A model generated the notes under the pieces. It had not been told where the DNA came from, did no database searches, and worked only from the letters and a program-made list of their open reading frames with translations. Position numbers and translations under genes: made by a program. DNA of 64,000 bases from Pseudomonadota bacterium (lineage in GTDB: Bacteria; Pseudomonadota; Alphaproteobacteria; Micropepsales; Micropepsaceae), in the NCBI GenBank assembly GCA_021851325.1, contig JAJZDZ010000002.1:146326-210325 (forward strand), in the 5' to 3' direction. Shown here in pieces: positions 18,744 to 26,997 of the stretch (position 1 is the first letter of the stretch; each line of letters opens with the position of its first letter).

Positions 18744-18750
18744 GGAATGC
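17973..18750. repeat. 778-bp identical segment shared by receptors 1 and 2 (copy B)
   Basis: The counterpart of 14124-14901, offset 3849 bp, in the same orientation, with no mismatch found by eye. Confidence 0.9.
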
Positions 18751-19021
18751 TCCCCCTGTGTTTCGTTATTTTGGTGTTTCTATTCCTCTGAATACTTGGG
18801 GCCCCGCCCAATCTCAGCGGACGCCCGTAAAGCCATGTAAGCAGTGGAAGAGTGAGCAAAGGCTCGTGACCCCGCAAGAGCGCTAGACCGAGACCAGTTC
18901 GCAATCTTCGGCCACTGTTGCAGGAATGTTGCGCCAGTTCACTCCGGCGCGAAACAGGAAATGCGTCCTAAAGAACACCATTAAAGCTGTTAATATTGCC
19001 GATATTGGGCCCTGAAAGTAC
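18751..19021. other. Intergenic region upstream of TonB receptor 2
   Basis: Contains a region similar to the upstream of receptor 1 (CTTGGGGCCCCGCC block, then paired TGTTGC motifs at 18916-18932) and ends at the terminator of receptor 3. No gene is seen. Confidence 0.6.
18916..18932. promoter_or_regulatory. Paired TGTTGC motif upstream of receptor 2
   Basis: TGTTGC copies start at 18916 and 18927, 11 bp apart, matching the arrangement at 15065-15081 in motif, spacing and distance to the start codon. Confidence 0.4.
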
Positions 19022-19052
19022 AAAAAAGGGGACGCCGGCAGCGCGGCGCCCC
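19022..19052 (-). terminator. Rho-independent terminator of third TonB receptor
   Basis: On the minus strand the sequence forms a GC-rich hairpin (GGGG and CGCCG pairing with CGGCG and CCCC, one bulged base, 6-base loop) followed by six T residues. It is unrelated in sequence to the terminators of receptors 1 and 2. It begins about 20 bp after the receptor stop codon. Confidence 0.8.
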
Positions 19053-19074
19053 CTGACGGCCGGATCGGGCAAAA

Positions 19075-22062
19075 TCAGAAATTGGTGCCGATAGCGATAC
19101 CGAAGGTACGCGGCGCGCCATAGAACACGTTGGTGTAGAGCCCGGAAGACGGGCTGGTCACATACATGCCGGTCATGTTGTTGGCATCGAGCAGGTTTTT
19201 GACGAACCCGCGTACGTACCAGGTGTCGTCAGGCGAGTTCAGCTGCACCTGTGCGTCCATCTGCCCCCAGGCCGGAATACGATCCGCGGGATCATTGAAG
19301 ACCGTCCCGTACATCGATGTCTGCCAGTAATAATCGACGCGACTGACGAGACGGTAGTCGTTCTTCAGAGGCATTGTGTACTGTCCTCCAACACTGAGCG
19401 TGAAGGAGGGCGTGTTCTGCAGCCTGTTGCCCTTCAGGTTTGTCGGTACGCCTTCATAGGTGCCATGCACGCTCGGGTCAGAAGTTGCGAAGCCCTGCGC
19501 GGCCAAGGCCTGACCATACGTCACACCCGGGGCGACCAGAGTGTTGGGATTCATGCAGCTGCCAAAGGTGGCATACGGGATGCCCTGACTGGCAAGGCCA
19601 CCAACGCCACCGGCCGGCGCAAAGAACAGTCCCCCGATATTGGGCAGGCTGCCCGGCGTCGCACCATTATAATAAAGTACGCAATTGGAGCCACCGGTGG
19701 CCGAAGGCGTCGCATCCTTGACGAGCAGCGCGTTCTGAAAGCCGTTGGTTGGATTGCGCGGATCAACGATGCCGGTATTGCCGATGCTGGTATTGGTCTG
19801 CGACAGGTTCAGGTTGAACTGCCAGGCACTGGTCGGAGCCCAGATGAACTGCCCTTCGACACCGTAAAGCTGCGAATTGATGTTCTCGTTGACCGAGGTG
19901 TTGTCGACGATCTTCGAAACCTGCAGTCCAGTATAGTTATAGTACCAGATATCTGCATTGGCCTGCAGGTGGCCATCCAGCGCCGTATTTTTGGTTCCAA
20001 GCTCATAGGCGTCGATGCTTTCTGGCTTGTAGCTCGCCTGCACGCCAAAGACGCCGGCCGGAATGCCCGGATTGAAGCCGCCCGCCTTGTAGCCACGCGC
20101 ATAGGAGGCATAGAGGAGCGTCGCATCGGTGAAGTTGAGTTTGGGCGTATAGTTGACGACGAACCGACCCGTCCACTTGCTGTAGGTCTGGTTCTGGATC
20201 TCAACCGGCTGGCTGCCCGGGCGCAACGGATCGTAATCGACCTTGCCGGCACTGGCGAGCTCGTCGATCGCGGAGTTCTCGCTTGTGGTCCCGATCGGAA
20301 TGAGGCCGCTGTAAAGAGCAACACGCACCTGCTGCGCCTTGACATCCTGCGTCCAGCGCAGGCCGGCGGTGAATTTCAGCAGGTCAGGAATAGCGGTGTA
20401 GTAGACTTCGCCAAAGATCGCCTTGGACGTCAACGTGTCCGACATGCCATTTGAATGGTAGTAGCTCGGCCCATAGATGCAGCCGCTGACATGGCAGGCC
20501 GGATTGGCAAGGCCGCTCAAGCCACCCAGAATGATGCCGGGATAATCAAGCGTATTGGCATTCACGTAATAGTCGCCGGTGGTGTGGGTGTGCAGATAGT
20601 AGCCTGCCAGCATACCGTTGACCGGTCCGCTGAAATGCGTGTTGAAGCGCAGCTCTGCGGAATATTGCGAGGCTGCGCCGTCGGACTGGTCGAAGGCAAA
20701 CACATTGGGTGAGTAGCCCGCGATGTTACCACCAGTGATACCAAGATTGCCGACGCCAGAGGTCGGAAGCATGCCGGGGTGACTGAAGAACGGCGTATAG
20801 AAGGAGGCGTAGGTGGGGCTACCTCCAAACAGGGGATTGCTGATGATCCCGAGAAAAGTCTGTTCCGCGGTCGCAAGCCTTGCCTGGTTAAGCGGCAGAC
20901 CGGGAATGTTGTTGTAGCTCTCTTGGCTCCAGACTGAGTTGTGATCGGTGCCCAGCACCAGGGTCGAATCGAGCCAGCTGGACCAAGACTGCTTCCACTG
21001 GCCCGACAGGAACATGTCCTGCGCACGATAAAGAGGATTGAACGGCGCCGAGACCTGGCGCGCTCCAGCTGGATCAACGTAGCCAGCGGGCAGAACCGGT
21101 GCGCTGGCAAGATCAAAGAGGCCGAGCGCATTGCCAATTCCAGCCAGCGGCGTCCCTGCGAAAGCGGCGTTAAGACCCTGGATCGAAGAAGTAATCGTGG
21201 ACAGGTTGGAATTGAGATTGACCGGCTGGTTGGTCAGGTAATCGGGAAGGCAGCCCAGAACGCCGGTGGGATCGGTGTGGCAGAGCTGCTTCTGCGACCG
21301 CATCCGGTTGTCGTTTTCATTGGTGATTTGGCCCACCAGATCAATCGTGGTCCGGGAGGTCGGGGTCCAGCGCAAGGAGCTGCGCAGCGAATAGACATCC
21401 TGATTGTCGATGTGGCTGTGGTTCAGGACGTTGGTGGTATAGCCCCCATGGCGAGTCCAGTCGCCTGCAATTCGCAGCGCCAGCTTGTCGGTAACGATCG
21501 GAACGTTGAGGAAGCCTTTGAGTTCGGTCGCATCATAATTGCCATAAGACGCCTGGAGATGCCCATAAAAGGCCGACGGATCTGCCTTGGAGCTGATCAC
21601 ATTGACGACGCCGCCCGTGGCACCGCGTCCATAGAGTGTCGACTGGGGTCCGCGCAGAACCTCGATCCGCTGCAGGTCGTAGAAGGTCGATTCAGCCAGC
21701 AGCGGCGTGGCCAGATAGACATTGTCCATATTGATGGCCACGCCGGATTCGGCGTCATAACCGACCGAAGAGACGCCGATACCGCGGATCTGAAAGTCCG
21801 ATCCGGTGAAATTGCCCTTGGTGTAGGTCACGTCGGGGGTGGAAAACTGCAGATCCTGGAATTGGGTGATCTGATGGGCGGCAAGATCCTTGGCCGACAG
21901 GGCGGTCATGGCGATCGGAACGCTCTGCGCGTTTTGGGTCCGCTTTTGGGCCGTCACCACGATCTGCTCAATCTGGGCGAAAGCTGGCGCGGCAATGGCC
22001 GTGGTCAGAAGCAATGCACTCACAAAGGTCAGAGGCCGAACCGGCCGACGCAACGCTGACAT
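19075..22062 (-). CDS. TonB-dependent receptor, tandem paralogue 3
   Basis: A 995-residue TonB-dependent receptor, clearly homologous along its length to the two adjacent paralogues but more diverged. Signal peptide ends APAFAQ; TonB box EQIVVTAQ; plug with RIEVLRGPQSTLYGRGATGG; barrel ends AIGTNF. The loop Cys pairs CHTDPTGVLGC, CHVSGC and the pair around NCVLYYNG...GSCMNP are conserved, whereas the pair near the fourth variable loop of paralogues 1 and 2 (CANG...CGVN) is missing. Upstream lies an unusually AT-rich region with repeated operator-like motifs, different from the upstream regions of paralogues 1 and 2, so regulation probably differs. Substrate unknown. Confidence 0.92.
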   Translation of the reverse strand: MSALRRPVRPLTFVSALLLTTAIAAPAFAQIEQIVVTAQKRTQNAQSVPIAMTALSAKDLAAHQITQFQDLQFSTPDVTYTKGNFTGSDFQIRGIGVSSVGYDAESGVAINMDNVYLATPLLAESTFYDLQRIEVLRGPQSTLYGRGATGGVVNVISSKADPSAFYGHLQASYGNYDATELKGFLNVPIVTDKLALRIAGDWTRHGGYTTNVLNHSHIDNQDVYSLRSSLRWTPTSRTTIDLVGQITNENDNRMRSQKQLCHTDPTGVLGCLPDYLTNQPVNLNSNLSTITSSIQGLNAAFAGTPLAGIGNALGLFDLASAPVLPAGYVDPAGARQVSAPFNPLYRAQDMFLSGQWKQSWSSWLDSTLVLGTDHNSVWSQESYNNIPGLPLNQARLATAEQTFLGIISNPLFGGSPTYASFYTPFFSHPGMLPTSGVGNLGITGGNIAGYSPNVFAFDQSDGAASQYSAELRFNTHFSGPVNGMLAGYYLHTHTTGDYYVNANTLDYPGIILGGLSGLANPACHVSGCIYGPSYYHSNGMSDTLTSKAIFGEVYYTAIPDLLKFTAGLRWTQDVKAQQVRVALYSGLIPIGTTSENSAIDELASAGKVDYDPLRPGSQPVEIQNQTYSKWTGRFVVNYTPKLNFTDATLLYASYARGYKAGGFNPGIPAGVFGVQASYKPESIDAYELGTKNTALDGHLQANADIWYYNYTGLQVSKIVDNTSVNENINSQLYGVEGQFIWAPTSAWQFNLNLSQTNTSIGNTGIVDPRNPTNGFQNALLVKDATPSATGGSNCVLYYNGATPGSLPNIGGLFFAPAGGVGGLASQGIPYATFGSCMNPNTLVAPGVTYGQALAAQGFATSDPSVHGTYEGVPTNLKGNRLQNTPSFTLSVGGQYTMPLKNDYRLVSRVDYYWQTSMYGTVFNDPADRIPAWGQMDAQVQLNSPDDTWYVRGFVKNLLDANNMTGMYVTSPSSGLYTNVFYGAPRTFGIAIGTNF

Positions 22063-22199
22063 TCAATAATCCCCCTGTGCGCCCGCCACGGCCTGGCCGC
22101 GGGGGACGATGGTGTGGGCGCCCAACGCAAGCAGGCGCCTCGGAGCGTTTTCGGCGCGAAATTACGAACGGGGGGGAGGGTCGGCAACCAGAAGTGGAT

Positions 22200-22315
22200 A
22201 TCGAATGATATTTCTAATTAAATTGTGATACTTATGCAACATACTGATTTTGCTATATAATTATCTAATTATGATGCAAACCAGATATTCTAATTAGAAT
22301 ATAATTTCTTAATGC
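22200..22315 (-). promoter_or_regulatory. AT-rich regulatory region upstream of TonB receptor 3
   Basis: A strongly AT-rich block in otherwise GC-rich DNA. It holds three copies of TCTAATTA (22213-22220, 22264-22271, 22289-22296); the third lies in a perfect 18-bp palindrome, ATATTCTAATTAGAATAT at 22285-22302. A possible minus-strand promoter has -35 TTGCAT (22234-22239) and -10 TAGAAA (22211-22216) with 17-bp spacing, so one repeat overlaps the -10. The sequence TGCAACATA at 22235 also occurs upstream of receptor 1 at 15112. Confidence 0.5.
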
Positions 22316-22385
22316 AGCAAGCTTGCCCCACCGCCGAGCTGGCGCTCGCGGAGCGTCTGCCTGTCCGATCAGCGGGCAAATCTCG

Positions 22386-22724
22386 CTATTGGCGCGGCTG
22401 GAGGGGGCCCACAGGGAAGGGACCGACGGGGAAGGGCTTCTCGTCACGCACAAAAGTGACGTAGGCCACCAGTTCCCAGAGGTACTGCACAAGATTGACG
22501 GAGAAGCTGCGCAGTTCCTCGTTCACCCGTCCCTGGATCGCCATCATCACGAACTGGACGACGCCGATGATCATCGCGATCCAGAACACAAACCAGGCAA
22601 TTATTCCGAAGCCGATTGCATAGAGCAGGCGGGCGGCATGAAAGCCTGACGGTGCCGTACCGTCCTGGCTGCCATAACCATAATGTCCTGCCTGCCCGGG
22701 ATTGGATCCGCCGCTGTCGCTCAT
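22386..22724 (-). CDS. DUF4389 membrane protein
   Basis: A 112-residue protein of family DUF4389. After a Gly/Ser/Gln-rich N-terminus of about 30 residues comes one strongly hydrophobic region (about 35-65, LLYAIGFGIIAWFVFWIAMIIG), then the family pattern NEELRSFSVNLVQYLWELVAYVTF and the C-terminal motif EEKPFP-like DEKPFPVGPFPVG. Probably an inner-membrane protein; function unknown. The ATG at 22724 has GGAGGT 6 bases upstream. It lies 54 bp downstream of the rhomboid gene on the same strand and may be co-transcribed with it. Confidence 0.85.
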   Translation of the reverse strand: MSDSGGSNPGQAGHYGYGSQDGTAPSGFHAARLLYAIGFGIIAWFVFWIAMIIGVVQFVMMAIQGRVNEELRSFSVNLVQYLWELVAYVTFVRDEKPFPVGPFPVGPLQPRQ

Positions 22725-22778
22725 GGCTCTTACCTCCACGGCCCGCGTTCAGATGTATCTGCACGGTCCGGCCAGTAT

Positions 22779-23501
22779 TTATTTGGGGGGCCGGCCTACG
22801 GCGTTCAAGTCCGCCAACCACGCAAAAGGCCCAGCCAGCAAAAGACCGGCAAAGTAGCCGCCAATGTGTACCTGCCAGGCAATCAGCTGCACACCAGGTC
22901 CGGCGCCCATCCCGGTCACGCCGGCAAAGATATTGATCCCGAGCCACAACACCGACCACAAGAGGATCTGGCGCGAGTAAATTGGCAGCAAGCCGCGCTC
23001 ATCGCGCCGTGCGTCCAGCATTGGCAGGATCGGATCCATCATCCGGAACGCCGCCCCCATGAGCCCCGAAATCGCCCCGGAGGCGCCGATCACCGCTTCA
23101 AGAGAGCCCCAGTTGGCGGCGAGGTGCACCACCGCCCCCAGAGCCCCGCATAGGAGGAAAAAAATAAAGAATAGGCTCGCCCCGTAGCGCCGCGCCACCA
23201 CACTGCCGAACGGCAGGAGCCAGACGCAATTGATGCCCAGATGCTCGAGCCCGCCATGCATGAACTGGTAGCTGAAAAAGGGGACCACGAGCCACAGCCC
23301 GCTCAGATGAACGCCATAGGCGCCGCCCGCATACACCGCCGGTATCAGTGCATAATGCAGAATCAGCTGCTGCTGGAGCGTGACCGGAGCCAGCGCGTAT
23401 CCGGCATAGGCCGTGCACAGCAGACCGATGAGGACGAGTACCGGCCAGGGCACCAGAAAAATCGGCTGACGCTGTTCAAAACGCTGCACGGGTCCGTTCA
23501 T
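22779..23501 (-). CDS. Rhomboid-family intramembrane serine protease
   Basis: A 240-residue polytopic membrane protease that cleaves transmembrane substrates. The catalytic Ser lies in GASGAISG (Ser141) and the catalytic His in VHIGGYFAG (His212). The conserved HGGLEHLGIN motif (His82, His87, Asn91) forms the oxyanion region. About six hydrophobic segments are visible. ATG at 23501 gives the usual rhomboid length; an in-frame extension to about 23651 has no features of the family. Substrates unknown. The downstream DUF4389 gene is 54 bp away. Confidence 0.9.
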   Translation of the reverse strand: MNGPVQRFEQRQPIFLVPWPVLVLIGLLCTAYAGYALAPVTLQQQLILHYALIPAVYAGGAYGVHLSGLWLVVPFFSYQFMHGGLEHLGINCVWLLPFGSVVARRYGASLFFIFFLLCGALGAVVHLAANWGSLEAVIGASGAISGLMGAAFRMMDPILPMLDARRDERGLLPIYSRQILLWSVLWLGINIFAGVTGMGAGPGVQLIAWQVHIGGYFAGLLLAGPFAWLADLNAVGRPPK

Positions 23502-23793
23502 GGGCGCACTCTTGGATGAAGACCTTGAACCCGTCCAGTTCTTTGCCGATCGCCTGAGAAATTCATGGGCTCTCCGCTTTGCCGCTACGGCCGCAGATGC
23601 CGGCCTTGCCCCGGTGACTGGGCCGAGGCTGGGCAAGCACGGCTTGCGCAAACCTTCCGCATAGCCGCTTCATAGTCCGTATACGGATCAAATCCCAGGC
23701 AGACACCAACGCGATAAGAGGGCAGGCCAATGCCGGCAGATTAGCCGTGACGCGGGCTCATGAAAACTGTCCCCGGCGATGGGTCTCACTCCA
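23502..23793. other. Intergenic region between rhomboid and amine oxidase genes
   Basis: A 292-bp gap without a convincing gene. It contains a perfect 12-bp palindrome TCCGTATACGGA at 23676-23687, about 175 bp upstream of the rhomboid start, a possible operator. Confidence 0.45.
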
Positions 23794-24957
23794 CTAGAAG
23801 CGACCCAGCCCGAACACCGTAAAACTCTCCGGCAGACGTCCCGTTATACCCCACCGAGAGAAAACTTCACCCAGTGCGGCGGAATGCTTGAAGCCGTGGC
23901 CCGAGCACGCCGAAACAATCAGGACCTCAGGACAGGACGGATGGGTGTCCACGATGAACCCAAAATCTGCAGTCTGGGTATAAAGACAGCTTTTAGCCTT
24001 GAGACAGTGGGCTGACAGATAGCGCAGGTTCTGGCGCACATAGTCGCGGAAAAATTCATCACTTTCCCTTTGCTCTACCTCGCGCCGGACACTGTCAGCC
24101 GTCGTGGTGCGCTCATCCTGTTCAGTGGCAATCTTGACCCCGCCTGACGGACCATCGAGCGCCGGAAAGCCATAGAGCATGCGTCTACCCTCTGGCAGCT
24201 GCCAGATATACACGGGGCAACGTTCCGGAGTGAACAGATCCGGATTTTCGGCCACGGCAAACCAGGTGAGAACCTGCCGGGTCACGCGGAAGGCCGGCGC
24301 AAAAGAGGCACCAAGAAGCTCCGGTATCCACGCTCCAGTGGCAAGTACGAGGCGCCTGGCGCGATAGGAGCGCCGCTCCGTTATGACCCGTACACCCGCG
24401 CCATCAGGCTCAAACCCCAAAAGCGGTTCGCTGCGCTGAACATGGGCGCCAAGGCGTTCTGCCAGTGTGAGCTGTGCACGGACGCAGGCCTCGGGGCGGA
24501 CAAAGCCGGCCTCCGGCTCATAATAGCCATACTCTTGATCCTGCACGCAGAACTGCGGAAAGCGGCTGCGGATTGCTGTCGCATCCAGCATCGTATGCGC
24601 GACCCGATGATGGCTGGCAGCCTCCAGGGTGGTCGCAAAAAAGCTTGCGCCATGCACCTGAGCCCTCGACAGGTCGCTGGAAATCATCAGCGCCCCGCAC
24701 TGGGTGAGCAGCGGCTGTCCACAGTCCTGTTCCATCTGACGCCAGAGTTCTTGGCTACGCCGGGCGAAGCGCGTCAGATGTTTGCCTTCCCCGATGGCCA
24801 GACGGGTGATGCGGCTGTCGCCGTGACTGGAGCCCAATTCGTGCGGGGGACTGAACCGGTCCAGACCAAGCGCACTGATCCCCATGCGCGCGAGCTGGTA
24901 GAGGGTGGCACTGCCCATGGCACCCAGCCCAGCCACGATGACCTCGTAATCCTGCAT
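23794..24957 (-). CDS. solA: FAD-dependent amine oxidase, SolA/monomeric sarcosine oxidase type
   Basis: A 387-residue flavoenzyme of the DAO family that oxidises N-methyl amino acids (N-methyltryptophan, sarcosine) to aldehyde, free amine and H2O2. Seen: the dinucleotide-binding motif VAGLGAMGSATLYQLARMG at the N-terminus; KSCLYTQTAD, whose Cys corresponds to the residue carrying covalent FAD in monomeric sarcosine oxidase; and SGHGFKHSAALGE near the C-terminus. The exact substrate is not determined. ATG at 24957 gives MQDYEVIVAG with a GGGGAAGGA stretch just upstream. It diverges from the OPT transporter gene 75 bp away, suggesting shared regulation and a role in amino-acid or peptide use. 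Confidence 0.82.
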   Translation of the reverse strand: MQDYEVIVAGLGAMGSATLYQLARMGISALGLDRFSPPHELGSSHGDSRITRLAIGEGKHLTRFARRSQELWRQMEQDCGQPLLTQCGALMISSDLSRAQVHGASFFATTLEAASHHRVAHTMLDATAIRSRFPQFCVQDQEYGYYEPEAGFVRPEACVRAQLTLAERLGAHVQRSEPLLGFEPDGAGVRVITERRSYRARRLVLATGAWIPELLGASFAPAFRVTRQVLTWFAVAENPDLFTPERCPVYIWQLPEGRRMLYGFPALDGPSGGVKIATEQDERTTTADSVRREVEQRESDEFFRDYVRQNLRYLSAHCLKAKSCLYTQTADFGFIVDTHPSCPEVLIVSACSGHGFKHSAALGEVFSRWGITGRLPESFTVFGLGRF

Positions 24958-25032
24958 CCTTGTCCTTCCCCATCGTGACAGGTCCTGCCCGAACATGACA
25001 CTCTGCTCCCGCTGTCATGTCAGGGGGTGTTC

Positions 25033-26997
25033 GTGACCGGATCCAAGAAACCTGCGCCACTCGAATTCACGCTGCGCGGGGTGATTCTGGGCGTGCTGAT
25101 CACGCTTGTCTTTACCGCGGCCAATGTCTATCTCGGCCTCAAGGTTGGCATGACATTTGCCACCTCGATCCCGGCCGCCGTGATCTCGATGGCGGCGCTG
25201 TCGGCATTTAGAGACTCAACGATCCTTGAAAACAATATCGTGCAGACGGTTGCCTCCGCCGCCGGCACCCTGTCAGCAATCATTTTTGTCCTCCCCGGTC
25301 TTGTCATCGTCGGCTGGTGGAGCGGCTTCAGTTTCTGGCAGAGTTTCCTGGTCTGTGCCGCCGGTGGCATCCTTGGCGTGCTCTTCACCATCCCTCTGCG
25401 ACGGGCGATGGTGACCACGAGCGATCTTCCCTATCCGGAAGGCGTGGCAGCCGCCGAAGTACTCGAGGTCGGGGCGCGTGCCCGCGAGGCTGCTGGCGCG
25501 GAAGCCCGTGAAGGATTGATTGCTGTCATTTATGGCGCCGTTGCCTCGGCGGGACTGGCTCTACTGGCTGCCACACGCGTAGCTGCCGGTGAATTCACTC
25601 TGTATTTCCCGCTTGGCGGCGGCGCGGAAAGCGGTATCGACATGGGCTGGTCTCTCGCGCTCGCAGGGGCAGGTTATCTTGTTGGACTTTCCGTGGGCCT
25701 GGCCATGCTCCTGGGGCTCATCATCGCCTGGGGCGGCGCGGTTCCCCTACTCACCCTCAGCATGGCTGCGCCAGCAGGAATGTCCGCTGCCGCCCATGCC
25801 GCGGACATCTGGACCAATCAGGTACGCTTTATCGGCGCCGGTACCATCGCCATCGCCGCCATCTGGACCCTGCTCAAACTGGGACGCCCGGTCATCACCG
25901 GGGTGATGTCGACGCTGGGCGCAGCCAGAGCCCGCAAGCAGGGCATTCAGGACCGCCGGGACATCGACATGAGCATTGGCTGGATCACGCTGCTGGCCGT
26001 GGCCTGTCTCATCGTGATCGGCATCATCATGGCGCGGTTTCTCGCGCCCACGGCCCTTTCTCACCATAGCCTTGCACTCATCGCCGCAGCTCTGCCCTTT
26101 GTATTCCTGGGCGGATTTCTCATCGCTGCCATCTGCGGCTACATGGCCGGTCTTATCGGTGCCTCAAACAGTCCGATCTCCGGTGTCGGCATTCTGGCGA
26201 TCGTGATCTGCGCGGCGCTCTTTCTAGCCATTGCCCATCCCCAAGGCGCGGCCAAGGCTGCCCTCGTCGCCTTTTCCCTCTTTGCAACGGCGATCGTGTT
26301 TGCCATCGCCACGATCTCCAATAACAATCTCCAGGACCTCAAGACCGGCCAGCTTGTCGGCGCGACGCCAGCGGCACAGCAATGGGCGCTGATCGTCGGC
26401 GTCATCGCCGGAGCTGCCATCATCCCCCCGGTTCTCAATCTCCTGGCTCAGGCCTTCGGCTTTGCCGGCGCCGCCAACCTTCATACCGTAACCGCACAGC
26501 CACTTGCCGCGCCGCAGGCCACCCTGATCGCTGCGCTGGCACAGGGCGTAATCGAACAGAAGCTCAACATCACCATGATCGGCATTGGTCTTGGCGTTGG
26601 CGTTGGTGTCATCATCCTTGACGAGCTGCTCGGGTTGGCGCGGTTGGTTCGCCTGCCGCCGCTGGCGGTCGGTATCGGTATCTATCTGCCGATGTCCGCA
26701 ACACTGCCGATCGTGATCGGCGCCATCATCGGCCATCTCTATACGCGGTGGGCCCGCCGGCAGGAAAAAGCTGCCCAGGCCGAACAGCTGGGCGTCCTCG
26801 TCGCGTCCGGAATGATCGTGGGCGAAAGCCTGTTCGGAGTGATCCTGGCAGGCCTTATCGTGGCGTTTTCCTCACAGGCACCTCTTGCACTCGTTGGCGC
26901 CCATTTTGCACCTGCGGATTTCATCGGCTTTGCTGCCTTCGGACTGCTGCTTGCCGTTCTCTATGGCTGGATGATGAAACGGTCACGCCGGCGCTGA
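25033..26997 (+). CDS. OPT family oligopeptide transporter
   Basis: A roughly 654-residue polytopic membrane protein of the oligopeptide transporter (OPT) superfamily. The N-terminal AANVYLGLKVGMTFATSIPAA and ENNIVQTVASAAG motifs are diagnostic, and about 14-16 hydrophobic segments cover the length. OPT proteins import peptides or metal chelates; the bacterial branch is poorly characterised. Start choice: GTG at 25033 has AGGGGG five bases upstream; a GTG at 25027 is also possible. The gene diverges from the amine oxidase gene and its last 15 bp overlap the end of the convergent CitE-like gene. Confidence 0.88.
   Translation: MTGSKKPAPLEFTLRGVILGVLITLVFTAANVYLGLKVGMTFATSIPAAVISMAALSAFRDSTILENNIVQTVASAAGTLSAIIFVLPGLVIVGWWSGFSFWQSFLVCAAGGILGVLFTIPLRRAMVTTSDLPYPEGVAAAEVLEVGARAREAAGAEAREGLIAVIYGAVASAGLALLAATRVAAGEFTLYFPLGGGAESGIDMGWSLALAGAGYLVGLSVGLAMLLGLIIAWGGAVPLLTLSMAAPAGMSAAAHAADIWTNQVRFIGAGTIAIAAIWTLLKLGRPVITGVMSTLGAARARKQGIQDRRDIDMSIGWITLLAVACLIVIGIIMARFLAPTALSHHSLALIAAALPFVFLGGFLIAAICGYMAGLIGASNSPISGVGILAIVICAALFLAIAHPQGAAKAALVAFSLFATAIVFAIATISNNNLQDLKTGQLVGATPAAQQWALIVGVIAGAAIIPPVLNLLAQAFGFAGAANLHTVTAQPLAAPQATLIAALAQGVIEQKLNITMIGIGLGVGVGVIILDELLGLARLVRLPPLAVGIGIYLPMSATLPIVIGAIIGHLYTRWARRQEKAAQAEQLGVLVASGMIVGESLFGVILAGLIVAFSSQAPLALVGAHFAPADFIGFAAFGLLLAVLYGWMMKRSRRR

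Noticed and set aside
14124..18750. The 778-bp identity as a mobile element or insertion sequence
   Set aside because: It lies inside coding sequence with no transposase, terminal inverted repeats or target duplications; recombination between paralogues explains it better.
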